A DNA stretch of 64,000 bases from Paenibacillus amylolyticus (GTDB taxonomy: Bacteria; Bacillota; Bacilli; Paenibacillales; Paenibacillaceae): the NCBI RefSeq assembly GCF_029689945.1, contig NZ_CP121451.1:5704001-5768000 (forward strand), given 5' to 3'. The notes beneath the pieces are model-generated. The model saw nothing but the letters and a program-made list of their open reading frames with translations. It was not told where the DNA came from and did no database searches. A program made the translations under genes and the position numbers. Positions 1 through 12,258 of this stretch are shown here, piece after piece. Positions within the stretch are counted from its first letter, which is position 1. Every line of letters begins with the position of its first letter.

Positions 1-3203
<3,203 letters not shown>

Positions 3204-3275
3204 TCAATAAGCCTAATGAAATCCTCTAAAGTTAGTGATCAATCAATTACATCTCAATAAAAAATATATCCCCCT

Positions 3276-4226
3276 CTACTTTCCCTGCAACTCCTTAATC
3301 GTCAACGCAATTCCTTCTTCAAAAGACGTTGCTACAACTGGGCCAATCCGTTTCTCATACTTCACTCTACTCAAAATTAGCGGCTCCTCTGTCAGATATA
3401 ACATCTCTACAATTTCTCTCATAACAGGTACACCCAGTCCAATCAACGACAATCCCAGTTTTCCTAAAGCCATCACAGGTTTTCTACTCCCCGAGCCTTC
3501 TGTGCCATATGCACAATCTCATGACCTGAGATAATCCCCGATCCAGGGATGTTCCAGTTCTGTCCATACGTCGTCTCCCTGCTTGCCAACTCCACCACCA
3601 TGACCGCTGCATCCGGTAAATAGATGTATTCTCTGGGTACCTTCATATTTCCGATAAAAAAGCCATCTTACCTTTCGCTATCGCTTCAAGTGTTGAACCC
3701 AGATAGGAAGCCTGATTAGCCGTGGGGCCATAATAGTCCGGCAAGCGAACGATCATCACCTGAGCTCTGCTCCATCTTGTGCTGAATAACATCTGTTCAT
3801 AGGCAAGTCGTGTCTTGCCTTTGCGGGTATGTGGCTGTTTCGGATGTTCTTCCGTCACCTCGTTCATTTGTCTTCTGCCGTAGGGGTAGTTCCGTCTATT
3901 ACAACTACGTTCAGACCCAAGTGTTCTGCCGCCGTCATGACGGACTCGCCCAGCGGAATCAGCCTGCTCTCCATCTCGTTATACGGAACGTTCGCACAAT
4001 GAAACATAACATCCGCCTCCTGAGAAGCAGCAATAATATCCTCCGACCGAAATGCATCTCCCACTGCGAGGAGCAGATGATCCGGTGATCCCAACGTTGC
4101 GGCAAGTTTCTCCAGTTTTTGACGCGAGCGTCCAAATGCAATGGTAGAAATGCCCCGTCTAATCAATTCTTCTGTGATTGCTGCACCTGTGCCACCTGTG
4201 GCTCCAATAACAATAGCTTTTTTCAT
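3276..4226 (-). CDS. NAD(P)-binding epimerase/dehydratase-like oxidoreductase (three frame breaks)
   Basis: A Rossmann-fold protein of the extended SDR / NAD-dependent epimerase class, about 317 residues once frames are joined. The N-terminus MKKAIVIGATGGTGAAI carries the GxxGxxG nucleotide-binding motif. The middle keeps LPDYYGPTAN, typical of atypical epimerase-like proteins. The C-terminus ends in EEGIALTIKELQGK. The frame is lost three times, each consistent with one missing base in a homopolymer: the G-run at 3883-3886, the A-run at 3656-3661 and the T-run at 3480-3483. The three segments together give one full-length family member, so I treat this as one gene with sequence errors. It is divergent neither from nor overlapping with the TetR gene upstream; both are on the minus strand, and two copies of the TetR-type operator lie directly in front of this start, so TetR control is likely. 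Substrate unknown. Confidence 0.75.
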
Positions 4227-4250
4227 CGGTTATCAACCTCTTTCACTCAA

Positions 4251-4317
4251 TTAGTTATTGATCAATCACTTATCTAAAAACAATATAAACCGTATTTAGT
4301 GATTGATCAATAACTAA
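4251..4317. promoter_or_regulatory. Paired TetR-type operators
   Basis: Two 20-bp blocks, 4251-4270 and 4298-4317, are exact reverse complements of each other. Each carries the palindromic core ATTGATCAAT flanked by AACTAA on one side and CACT on the other. They lie between the TetR gene end and the oxidoreductase start. A third copy precedes the TetR gene itself. The arrangement fits operators for the TetR protein (inference). Confidence 0.7.
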
Positions 4318-4345
4318 AATTCAAAAAGGGACTTTTCCTCCCTCT

Positions 4346-4870
4346 CTATCGCTCCTTCAGCTCCGGCATATCCAGTGCTGTAGATACATTACACAACATC
4401 CCGATTGCTAGGAAAATCATCGTTCTTTTCAGGGGTTCAGCAATGCCGGCAACTGTGAAAGCTTCCAATACCATGGTTCGCACATCACTTATGCCTTTTT
4501 GCATGGCCTGGCGAATGACTTCTTCCCGAATCGTTTGCGCCTGCATCTGAAGCAAGATTTCGCTCTTGTGAGATTCCAGAATCTTATCATAGGCTTCAAT
4601 TAAGTCATTTTCCAACTGATCTGGCGTCGCTGTCTCCACGACAAGTCGAAACGATTCAATCACTCGTGTCCATGAGACCTCAATTGCAGTTAATAATAAA
4701 GCCTCTTTTGTTTTAAAAAAACGAAAGATATACGGCTGTGAGATCTGTGCACGTTCAGCAACTTGGGCTGTAGTCGCACGATAATAGCCAATTTCGGCGA
4801 ACACGTCAATTGCTGCAGAGATAATATCATTGCGCCGATTAACCGACGCTGCTGTATCTTTAGCCATCAT
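4346..4870 (-). CDS. TetR family transcriptional regulator
   Basis: A 174-residue TetR/AcrR repressor. The N-terminal helix-turn-helix is clear: IISAAIDVFAEIGYYRATTAQVAERAQISQPYIFRFF, with the usual YIFRFFKTKEALL exit (residues about 15-55). The remainder is an all-helical ligand-binding and dimerisation domain without a recognisable ligand signature. Start ATG at 4870 (or the adjacent ATG) follows GGAAGGGG. Operators with the core ATTGATCAAT lie before this gene (4897-4910) and before the next gene (4251-4317), indicating autoregulation and control of the downstream oxidoreductase. Ligand unknown. Confidence 0.85.
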   Translation of the reverse strand: MMAKDTAASVNRRNDIISAAIDVFAEIGYYRATTAQVAERAQISQPYIFRFFKTKEALLLTAIEVSWTRVIESFRLVVETATPDQLENDLIEAYDKILESHKSEILLQMQAQTIREEVIRQAMQKGISDVRTMVLEAFTVAGIAEPLKRTMIFLAIGMLCNVSTALDMPELKER

Positions 4871-4896
4871 TTTCCCCTTCCAACGTATAGTTATGA

Positions 4897-4910
4897 ATTG
4901 ATCAATAACT
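4897..4910. promoter_or_regulatory. Third TetR operator copy, autoregulatory
   Basis: ATTGATCAATAACT, identical over 14 bases to the core and one flank of the two operators at 4251-4317, sits 27 bp upstream of the TetR start. It is preceded by AGTTATGA, so the extended site is also a rough inverted repeat. Confidence 0.65.
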
Positions 4911-4965
4911 TGAAGTATATCTGATTCCTGTAATCAAGGCAAAATTCAATATAGTGACACTTTAT

Positions 4966-5850
4966 TTAACCCTTGAGCTTACTCGGATTATAGCCATACG
5001 TTTGCCTGAAACGACTGATGAAATAACTGCTGTTCACATACCCAACCAGATGGGCGGCCTCCGATACACCAACTTGCCCACTCTCCAGTAGCTCACGCGC
5101 CTTTTCCATCCGTTTCTGAATGACATACGCATGAATGGATCTGCCGTATTGCTGCTTGAATGCTCGTTTTAGCTTATTTTCATTCATCATGGCCGGTCGA
5201 ACCAGCTCCGGAATTGTAGGTGCGTCGGCATAACGGGTATCCAGAATTCGTTTGACTTTCTCTAATCCAGCTCGGTCGGAGTCACTCAGTCTCACCTCTT
5301 GCACATGGGGCTGCGATTGGTCTGTCAACTCTCCGGCAAGCACTGCAATTAATTCCGCCAACTTGGCTTCCAAATAATATTCACGGATCTCATTCGTGTA
5401 ATTGCACTGTATCATGTCCTGAATAACCCGACGTGCCACAGGCGGTATATCGATCCCTGCATTTTTCGGCAAATGATTAAATATCCCAATCGCTCCAGTC
5501 TGACGTATCGTCTCAAACAGCATCGGATAGTATTGCTTATGGACCTGTAACCCCAGTTGCACACTTCGCTGCCCTTCTTCATACATATTGGATGCGGCAA
5601 ATGCACCACCCTCATAGATCCCAAAGTGATTTTCCAACAACCTATGCTTACGTCTAGTATCTCGATTACACCACTGCTGCTCACCCGTCAAGTTAAATGC
5701 AAGGACAAACCCTGCATGTTCACTACGCTCATCGACGACTGTATCTCTACACGGGGTAAGATCACAGAACGACCAATTGGCATGTGGTCCCAGACTTGTC
5801 GTTTGAAATACACCACTTCCTGCGTAATCCGGTAGATAAAATGTGGACAT
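4966..5850 (-). CDS. AraC family transcriptional regulator
   Basis: A 294-residue protein with the two helix-turn-helix motifs of AraC/XylS at the C-terminus (about 195-294): IPELVRPAMMNENKLKRAFK and VSEAAHLVGYVNSSYFISRF, ending RQTYGYNPSKLKG. The N-terminal 190 residues are a sensor region of the YesN/PchR-like kind, with no clear cupin signature. It is divergently transcribed from the unknown two-repeat protein at 5983, with about 130 bp between starts, so that gene is the most likely target (inference from position). Start ATG at 5850 follows AAGGAGG. Confidence 0.85.
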   Translation of the reverse strand: MSTFYLPDYAGSGVFQTTSLGPHANWSFCDLTPCRDTVVDERSEHAGFVLAFNLTGEQQWCNRDTRRKHRLLENHFGIYEGGAFAASNMYEEGQRSVQLGLQVHKQYYPMLFETIRQTGAIGIFNHLPKNAGIDIPPVARRVIQDMIQCNYTNEIREYYLEAKLAELIAVLAGELTDQSQPHVQEVRLSDSDRAGLEKVKRILDTRYADAPTIPELVRPAMMNENKLKRAFKQQYGRSIHAYVIQKRMEKARELLESGQVGVSEAAHLVGYVNSSYFISRFRQTYGYNPSKLKG

Positions 5851-5982
5851 ATCGTTCCTCCTTATTCAGATATAAAAGCTCCCGTTTAAGGTAACAAGTG
5901 CATGCGCATCCGTTGTAACCTATACACATCAATCTATTGAAACCAATACTCGTCACTTAACTTTAGATAAGGAGCAGACATC

Positions 5983-6702
5983 ATGAAATCCCTAGACAAC
6001 ACCTACTATATCGCACTGAGTTTTCATATCCCCAAGCCAAAGCTTAATGCGTATCATGAATACCTCAACACACACGTGATCCCGGTTTATATACGAAATA
6101 TGAATGAGTCCATCACAACATACAACATATACACTCACAAATTAACGACAGAAAAACACGGTGAATTTCCCTTATGGAACATGTTACACGTTATACAACT
6201 TCAAAATCATGATCTGGCTGCACCTCTCATGAGCGAACTAAACCAGATCCAGCCGTTTCCTGATGCCATCATCGTTCGTCAGGAATTGCTCGTCAGTACA
6301 CCAAGCAGTAACTTTCCCGTCCAAAGCCAACATACCCGCAGACGCTGGCTCAAGCCGCTGCAGGTTGTGGAACATGTCGATGTTCAGCAGGATTCCTTGG
6401 AAGAATTCCGCAACATCATGATCCACGGAAATGGACCAGCCATGAATTTCATTTTGAGCGAACGGAAATGGTGCCATAGCTTCTATGCCCTGGAAACCGA
6501 AGAAGTATGGACTCATCACCCAGATTACCCGGAGTGGAATCAGCTCCACATTATTGCCTTGTACCCGGAAGCCCCTTTTCTGTATAAAAAGGATTTTGGA
6601 CGTGGTCTCGCCCAGGCTTCTGGCGTCAGTTTCGAAGAGAACATGGATCGTCTGAAACAGATACGGACGATGCGGTACAAAAGTGTCAGTTCATTGCTGT
6701 AG
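5983..6702 (+). CDS. Unknown protein with two tandem ferredoxin-like halves
   Basis: A 239-residue soluble protein with no family I can name. It seems to be an internal duplication: the first half ends WNMLHVIQL (about 66-74) and the second ends WNQLHIIAL (about 186-194). Each is preceded by a beta strand (YYIALSFHI; QVVEHVDV) and a helix, the pattern of dimeric alpha+beta barrel proteins (ABM, EthD, NIPSNAP). That fold assignment is inference. No signal peptide or membrane segment. ATG start at 5983 follows AAGGAGCAG. It is divergent from an AraC gene and overlaps the converging FhuF-like gene by 12 bp at its 3' end. Confidence 0.6.
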   Translation: MKSLDNTYYIALSFHIPKPKLNAYHEYLNTHVIPVYIRNMNESITTYNIYTHKLTTEKHGEFPLWNMLHVIQLQNHDLAAPLMSELNQIQPFPDAIIVRQELLVSTPSSNFPVQSQHTRRRWLKPLQVVEHVDVQQDSLEEFRNIMIHGNGPAMNFILSERKWCHSFYALETEEVWTHHPDYPEWNQLHIIALYPEAPFLYKKDFGRGLAQASGVSFEENMDRLKQIRTMRYKSVSSLL

Positions 6703-7500
6703 AAGGTTGTGCAATCGTGTTTCTGAATCCAGCTTTGGACAGCTGTTGCAATAACCGTGTGTATGGCTTTCGTTCTCAACCTGATAAGCCAGACAGCAAT
6801 ATCGGCGTATGAAGAACGGAGGTCCCTGCAACATGGGATGTTCAAATTGTTGTAGCTCATTGGCAAACGTATATCCATTATCGTTATGCCGATCCAGCCA
6901 TATGCTTTGATCTTCCTTGATCTGCTCAAGCCGTTGATTCGTCTTCCATATTCTTTGATCATGGATCATGCGTGCATACAATTGCTGCACATTATGTGCA
7001 ACCAGAGACCACATGACCTTATCACTCGCCCCTGTACGAATGGCTACCGCTCGCAGGACAGGCTCCAGATGTAACAGCATTCTCTCTGAGCAAGCCACTC
7101 TCTGACCTGCGCTGAACAGGACCTTTACCCTCCAGAGAGGTTCTCTCCAGCAGGGTCTCATATCGCATGCCGCCTGCTCCATTCAACTCAAACCACATCT
7201 CATCGTCCGCAATGCGAAGTGTGGTGTCGTATAGACTGAATGCGGAGATTACGGCCATCACCAGCACCGAATAGCGCTTGGCAAAGAGTGTACCGACTGC
7301 TACACCCTCTTTCCATCCAGTTGAAGCCCTTGCTGCATAGCCTGTTTACGCAATATTAAGTCTCGTTTCTCTTCATCCAGCAGATCCTTCACTCGGTAAG
7401 GATACCTGGAATCATCGCTGTCCGCTCGGATCGTTGTCACAAAAAATTGCTGTAATACTTCCGCCATCTCCGAATAATCATACCCTGGATAAAGTCCCAT
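6691..7500 (-). CDS. FhuF-like ferric siderophore reductase (two frame breaks)
   Basis: Joined across two frame breaks this gives about 268 residues. The C-terminus RRYCCLAYQ...YCNSCPKL carries the Cys-Cys-x(n)-Cys-x2-Cys [2Fe-2S] signature of FhuF/IucA-IucC C-terminal proteins, which reduce ferric siderophores in the cytoplasm to release iron. The first break (T-run 7310-7312) fits one lost base. The second (near 7128-7130) fits one extra base or two lost. The start lies 8 bp after the stop of the siderophore-binding lipoprotein gene on the same strand, so the two form an operon behind a Fur box. The 3' end overlaps the opposite gene by 12 bp. Confidence 0.75.
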
Positions 7501-7508
7501 CTACTGAA

Positions 7509-8480
7509 TTATATCTTCAACTTCGTTAATGATCTTGCTGCGACCGATTGCCCCCAGCCCTTAAACAGCCAGAATGAGTCTGTCGTATAGACCTGATCTT
7601 TATCAACAGCTGGCACTCTCTTCCAGAGTGAGCTTGCATTGATGTTGTCTAAGTAATCCTTGGCATTCGGATCAACCTCAAGAATGACGAAATTGGCATC
7701 AATATCTGCGATTTTCTCTATAGACAGGTCCTCACGCTGTTCGACTGGCGTCACAGCAGTAGGCACAAATCCAAGATCTTGATACAACAGTGTATTGGTT
7801 GGATGCCCTTTTTCCGCATAAATTTGCAAAGTCTTCTCTCTGACACGCAAGTAGGCCAGCTTTTTCTGATCCAATTGTTCGATCTTCGCTTTGAGTTGTT
7901 CCGCCTGTTGCTCCACCTCTGCGATTTTCTCCTTGGCCAAATCGACCTTGTTGAATAACCCGGCTATGGTCAACAGATCCTGAGTCCAATAGGTTGTGTC
8001 ATCTTCATAATCCAGCCATTCGGTACCAAGTACAATTGTCGGAGCGATTTTCTCCAACTGCTCATATGTACTCTCAGCAGTCCGGCTCTCAATGACGATG
8101 ACATCCGGACTGATCTGAAGAATAGCCTCCAGATTGGGACTATCTGCCGAACCTACCGTAGGCACACCAGCAAGCTGATCTGCGAAATAAGGCAGATAAT
8201 CTCCGCCGTAACGAACTTCTACATTAACGCCTGCTGGTTTCTCACCAATCGTTAGCATGTGATCGATGTAAGCCGCGGATAACACAACCATACGCTCTAT
8301 CTTTTGCGGTACAACAGCGGTTCCTTTAAGATGCTCGATCGTTTGAGTACCACTCTCTTCCACAGGTGTATCCGGTTGCTCAGGCGTTGCTTCATTTTCT
8401 TCCGATGTCTTGCCACATGCCGCCAGTACGAACACAAGTAAGGCCAATAGTATCATCGTTGCTGCTCTCTGTCTTACCAT
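7509..8480 (-). CDS. Iron-siderophore ABC transporter substrate-binding lipoprotein
   Basis: A 323-residue lipoprotein. It has a signal peptide with lipobox LAAC at residues about 18-21 (ILLALLVFVLAACGK), an acidic linker, then a FepB/FhuD-type class III binding-protein fold (periplasmic binding protein 2). It would sit outside the membrane and hand ferric siderophore to an FecCD-type permease. No permease or ATPase gene is in the window, so it must pair with one elsewhere or be an orphan. A strong Fur box lies 26 bp upstream of the start. Downstream is the FhuF-like reductase, and upstream on the same strand the Btr-like regulator. Confidence 0.85.
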   Translation of the reverse strand: MVRQRAATMILLALLVFVLAACGKTSEENEATPEQPDTPVEESGTQTIEHLKGTAVVPQKIERMVVLSAAYIDHMLTIGEKPAGVNVEVRYGGDYLPYFADQLAGVPTVGSADSPNLEAILQISPDVIVIESRTAESTYEQLEKIAPTIVLGTEWLDYEDDTTYWTQDLLTIAGLFNKVDLAKEKIAEVEQQAEQLKAKIEQLDQKKLAYLRVREKTLQIYAEKGHPTNTLLYQDLGFVPTAVTPVEQREDLSIEKIADIDANFVILEVDPNAKDYLDNINASSLWKRVPAVDKDQVYTTDSFWLFKGWGQSVAARSLTKLKI

Positions 8481-8505
8481 TTGTAGTAAATCCCCTCTAC
8501 TATTT

Positions 8506-8524
8506 AATAATAATAATCATTATC
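8506..8524. promoter_or_regulatory. Fur box upstream of siderophore-binding lipoprotein
   Basis: The 19 bases AATAATAATAATCATTATC match 17 of 19 of the classical Fur consensus GATAATGATAATCATTATC. They sit just upstream of the lipoprotein start (minus strand). Iron repression by Fur is the expected effect. Confidence 0.8.
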
Positions 8525-8588
8525 ACTATAGTAGGGAAAAGCGAATAAGCTTGCCATGGATTATATAACGCTCTTCACTTGCACAAAA

Positions 8589-10189
8589 TCACCGTACACT
8601 AACACCAAGCTGGGCTGCTACATATCGCATAGCCCACATGCGTCCGGTTGGACCCAGCGTTTTGAAAAAAATATCTCCAGCATTATAGACATGGCCTTCT
8701 TGAACAGCCTTTAATGCCAACCATTCACTAGACTGCTGTAATTGCCTTAGTTGAGCACCTGCCTCTTCTGTAGGATCGACCATTACAAATACATGATCCG
8801 CGTCATATAACTGTATATCGCTAACTTTCGTCTCCACAGCCCACTCTTGTTCCGGAAAATGGCTGGGCAATTGGAAACCTAAATCATCATACAACAGGGC
8901 TCCTGTCTGGTTATTCAATCCATACATTCGGTAGAAATGAGAGGTCACCCGGATGAACATAGCACTCTGTTTCCCCCATCTCGACTGAATTCGTCTTCGA
9001 AGCACATGACTCAGGTCCGCATGCTGTTCAATCCACTGTACAGCCTGTTCGGTACGTCCCATAATGTCCGCCATATACAGCAGGCTTTCACCAAAATGGT
9101 TGGTATGCTCCAGCATAGCGGTAGGTGCAATATGATGCAGGGATTCATTCGGCTGCAAACGATCACTTGTAATGATCAGATCCGGTTGGACTCTCCTCAA
9201 CCCGTCATAGTTCTGATTGAAGCTGTCCAGGACAAGTCCCTGATGGCTGTGCGCTTGAAGCGCAGGAACAGCAATGTGGCGAGCCACTCTCTGACCATAA
9301 GATAGTGCGGACACTGGCGTCATGCCTAGCGTTATCACGTAGTCATCCAACCCGTAATACAACGTGGCAATGCGACTCACTTTATTTTTCATATACAACG
9401 TCGGGGCGACACCTTCGTTTTTCTTGAAGACTCTGCTGAAATAGTGCTCATCCTGATAGCCCACCTGCTCCGCAATTTCCTTGATTTTATCTGAAGAAAA
9501 CAACAGCTGTTTGGCCTTCGCCATACGTTGTTTCAGGATGTATTCGATCGGAGTCATGTTTAATTGCCGTTTGAATGTTCTTATAAAATGATTCACACTT
9601 AGCCCTGCCAAGCGGGCCATCTGATCGACTCGAAGGTCTTTCATATACTGATGTGTCATGTATTCAAGTGCCCGGTCCATACCTGCTACAGGTTGGGTTA
9701 CTTCTTTCGTACAGATCATTAACTGGATCAACAACTGATGCAAAAGATGTTTCCTGCGCGTCTTTTCCAGACTCGTGAAAGAATCTTTTCCACGTACCAG
9801 GGTATCCATCATCTCCCGAATATCAGGTGCGTTGGAAGAAATATCAAGCTTGCCTGTAACAGGAAAATCAACTGCACCGCTATGCCAAGCATTTCGATTC
9901 CGGGTAAGTGCCACGCAGGAAAATAAAATGATCTGATATCGGACGGGGCTTCCATATCTGTCTGAAACTCCACATGCATTCCTGGTTTCAACAAAAACCA
10001 CTCGTCTTGGGAGACTGTACGCACAACGTTATCCATAGTCAAAGATCCCTTGCCAGTGATAACCCTGCAAATGGCGAACCGCTTCCAGATTCTGCGCTGG
10101 ACAGCCCCCGGATTGCTGGCGAAATGGTAAATGTGGACAGCGGTGAAATATAGTTGCTCCAGTCGTTTTACCCAATCATTTTCTTTCAT
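8589..10189 (-). CDS. Btr-like AraC regulator fused to a siderophore-binding domain (one frame break)
   Basis: About 533 residues after repairing one break at the A-run 9920-9923 (one base lost). N-terminal AraC-type sensor region (1-150), then two helix-turn-helix motifs (DQMARLAGLSVNHFIRTFKR and IKEIAEQVGYQDEHYFSRVF), then a C-terminal FhuD/FepB-type periplasmic-binding-protein domain (about 265-533). This is the architecture of B. subtilis Btr, a cytoplasmic activator that senses ferric bacillibactin directly through its binding-protein domain. The bound siderophore here is unknown. It is encoded just upstream of the siderophore-binding lipoprotein on the same strand. A Fur-type site lies about 145 bp upstream of the start. 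Confidence 0.8.
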
Positions 10190-10331
10190 GCCGACGTCCC
10201 TTCCCAGTTCGGATCGAACCCTATAAGTGCCTGACGAAGCTCTATTATTTCGCTTTCAGTAATACGTTTGTGATCGTATCGCCGCCTGTTACGTTCGCTC
10301 GATGTGCCATATCCTCTTATTATAGATAAAT

Positions 10332-10346
10332 TGATAATAATTCTCA
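10332..10346. promoter_or_regulatory. Fur-type site upstream of the Btr-like gene
   Basis: TGATAATAATTCTCA matches 14 of 15 of the 7-1-7 Fur/PerR core TGATAATNATTATCA. It lies upstream of the AraC/binding-protein fusion gene. Confidence 0.65.
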
Positions 10347-10490
10347 ATAAATCAACCATCGATAGAAACTCATGCAGATGGACATCCTACACAGACGACA
10401 ATGCTTATGTACCGGGATAATATAGGAATAATCATCCTCTTCTTCTGAACATGTTGCAAAAACCTAAAAGGCATGATATATTAATTGAGC

Positions 10491-10535
10491 CATCAATGAT
10501 TGAGGCATCAACTATTGATACATCAATGATCGAGA
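10491..10535. repeat. Three tandem 15-bp operator-like repeats before the MarR gene
   Basis: Three consecutive 15-bp units (10491-10505, 10506-10520, 10521-10535) all begin CATCAA. Each contains a near-palindrome of the form TCAAT-N-ATTGA (TCAATGATTGA, TCAACTATTGA, TCAATGATCGA). They lie about 105 bp before the MarR start and are plausibly its operators. Dyad-symmetric sites of this size are usual for MarR proteins. Binding itself is inference. Confidence 0.55.
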
Positions 10536-10638
10536 GCATCCAAATAATCATTAGACAATGGCATTGTATACTGCAACTTTCATTATTGGTTAACATGCGC
10601 CGTTGTTCATGATTCAGATTCACCCGGGAGGTCTAGTC

Positions 10639-11058
10639 ATGACACGTATTGTTTCCAAAGAAGAACAAATCATCAATCTGTTGAACGTACTGGGTAACAA
10701 AATTAGTCCCAAGTTCGAACGCTGTACAGGGATCAGCTCCTCTCGCTTTGAAATTCTGCATGAGCTGGATCAGGTAGATGAGATTAACCAATCCATGCTG
10801 CAGAAGATCATTAACATTGATAGTGCTGCGATTACACGCCACTTGAAACAGCTTGAGGTGGACCAGATGGTTACCAGACGCAAGAATCCCGAAGATAATC
10901 GGGTCACTTTTGTTCGTCTGACGGACCACGGTCGGAAGCAGATTGAAGGCTACAAAGCAGAGAAGACCAATTATATCAACCAGATTTTACGTGATTTCAG
11001 TGAAGACGAAATTCAGGCACTCGCCGATTTCCTGGAACGCATGCAGAACAATTTCTAA
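10639..11058 (+). CDS. MarR family transcriptional regulator
   Basis: A 139-residue MarR protein from ATG at 10639, chosen over the upstream ATG because GGGAGG lies at proper distance. A winged helix-turn-helix spans about residues 30-100: SSSRFEILHEL, then IINIDSAAITRHLKQLEVDQMVTRRKNPEDNRVTFVRLTDHG, the DNR wing typical of the family. It reads in the same direction as the nitroreductase 27 bp downstream and the monooxygenase after that, so it likely controls them in response to quinone, nitro-aromatic or oxidative signals, as MhqR/YodB-type systems do (inference). Confidence 0.85.
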   Translation: MTRIVSKEEQIINLLNVLGNKISPKFERCTGISSSRFEILHELDQVDEINQSMLQKIINIDSAAITRHLKQLEVDQMVTRRKNPEDNRVTFVRLTDHGRKQIEGYKAEKTNYINQILRDFSEDEIQALADFLERMQNNF

Positions 11059-11085
11059 ACCCATATATAGAGGAGAGATCCATTC

Positions 11086-11736
11086 ATGAGTACAATTCAA
11101 AGCAAATTCCAAAAAACCAATGATTTTAACGAAATTACCTACGGTCGTCGTTCGGTTAAGCTTTACGATCCTGAGGTGAAAATCAGCCGTGAAGAAATGA
11201 CTGAGATTCTGGCAGAAGCTTCTCGTGCACCATCTTCGATCAATTTGCAGCCTTGGCGTTTTCTGGTTGTAGATACACCTGAAGGTAAAGAAAAGCTTGC
11301 TCCACTTGCAAGATTCAATCAAAATCAAGTGTTGACTTCCTCCGCAGTTATTGGCGTATTCATTGATATGAACAATGCCGAGCATATGGAAGAGATCTTT
11401 GGTAAAGCTGTAGAACTGGGTTATATGCCACAAGAAGTCAAAGATATGCAGCTATCAAAAGTATTGCCTTATTATGAAAGTATGCCTGCTTCCGCTATTC
11501 GTGAAGTCAATATGATCGATGCTGGACTTGCTTCCATGCAATTAATGCTTGTAGCACGTGCTCACGGTTATGATACCAACCCAATTGGTGGTTACGAAAA
11601 AGATCAAATTGCAGAAGCATTTGGCATGGACAAAGAGCGTTATCAAGCGGTTATGTTGATCTCTATCGGCAAATCAGCCAAAGAAGGCCACCCATCCTAC
11701 CGTCTGCCTGTAGAAACTATCACAACTTGGGCATAA
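11086..11736 (+). CDS. Nitroreductase family protein
   Basis: A 216-residue NAD(P)H-dependent FMN enzyme of the nitroreductase fold. N-terminal RRSVKLYDPEVKISREEM and SRAPSSINLQPWRF are the conserved FMN-binding parts (R-S-x-R, P-S-x-x-x-Q-P-W). The C-terminus holds GYDTNPIGGY and the PVETITTWA end. Such enzymes reduce quinones or nitro compounds by two electrons. AGGAGAGA precedes the ATG. It sits between a MarR regulator and a quinol-monooxygenase-like gene, which together suggest an electrophile or quinone detoxification unit. Confidence 0.85.
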   Translation: MSTIQSKFQKTNDFNEITYGRRSVKLYDPEVKISREEMTEILAEASRAPSSINLQPWRFLVVDTPEGKEKLAPLARFNQNQVLTSSAVIGVFIDMNNAEHMEEIFGKAVELGYMPQEVKDMQLSKVLPYYESMPASAIREVNMIDAGLASMQLMLVARAHGYDTNPIGGYEKDQIAEAFGMDKERYQAVMLISIGKSAKEGHPSYRLPVETITTWA

Positions 11737-11833
11737 TAACAGGAACGCTTTTCCTGTAAGTTTACGATTATACTGGTTATAAACATACTTTCTTAACACA
11801 TTCCAAACAAACACACTATGGAGGTTACACATT

Positions 11834-12130
11834 ATGATTATCATTCACGCTCATTTGCAAGTTAAAGCAGACCAAGAACAAGCATTCCTCGCAGCTGCGA
11901 AGGAACTGATCGCTGCAACACGTCAAGAAGAAGGCAACATCAGCTATGTCTTGGCAAAAAGCACTGAACAAGAACAACAATACACAATGATCGAGCTGTG
12001 GAAAGATGAAGCTGCTACAGCATCCCACAACACAAGCACACATTTCCAAGCATTTGTACAACAAGCAGCAGCATTTATGGCCGCGCCTATGAACGTTGAA
12101 GTATTTGCTGGAGAACAAGTGAAAGCATAA
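11834..12130 (+). CDS. Antibiotic biosynthesis monooxygenase (ABM/YgiN-like) protein
   Basis: A 98-residue single-domain ABM protein, the size of YgiN-type putative quinol monooxygenases. It shows the expected beta-alpha-beta pattern: IIIHAHLQVKADQEQAFLAAAKELI, then EEGNISYVL, YTMIELWKDEAA and a helix HFQAFVQQAAAFM. Such proteins act as dimers without cofactors on quinols or polyketides. TATGGAGG precedes the start. Last gene of the MarR-nitroreductase group, followed by a terminator. Confidence 0.75.
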   Translation: MIIIHAHLQVKADQEQAFLAAAKELIAATRQEEGNISYVLAKSTEQEQQYTMIELWKDEAATASHNTSTHFQAFVQQAAAFMAAPMNVEVFAGEQVKA

Positions 12131-12167
12131 TAGCAGAACAGCTGCCATACGTATCTGGCATGTGAAG

Positions 12168-12206
12168 AAGCTGCTCTTGGTCATATGACCGAGGGCAGCT
12201 TTTTGA
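12168..12206 (+). terminator. Rho-independent terminator after the MarR-nitroreductase-ABM group
   Basis: Stem AAGCTGCTCTTGGTC / GACCGAGGGCAGCTT (12168-12182 with 12187-12201, two G-U pairs) with loop ATAT, followed by TTTTT. Confidence 0.8.
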
Positions 12207-12258
12207 TTTCCTCTTTGAAAATGGGTTCACTTCGGATCCACAATTACTTGGTCTTCGG

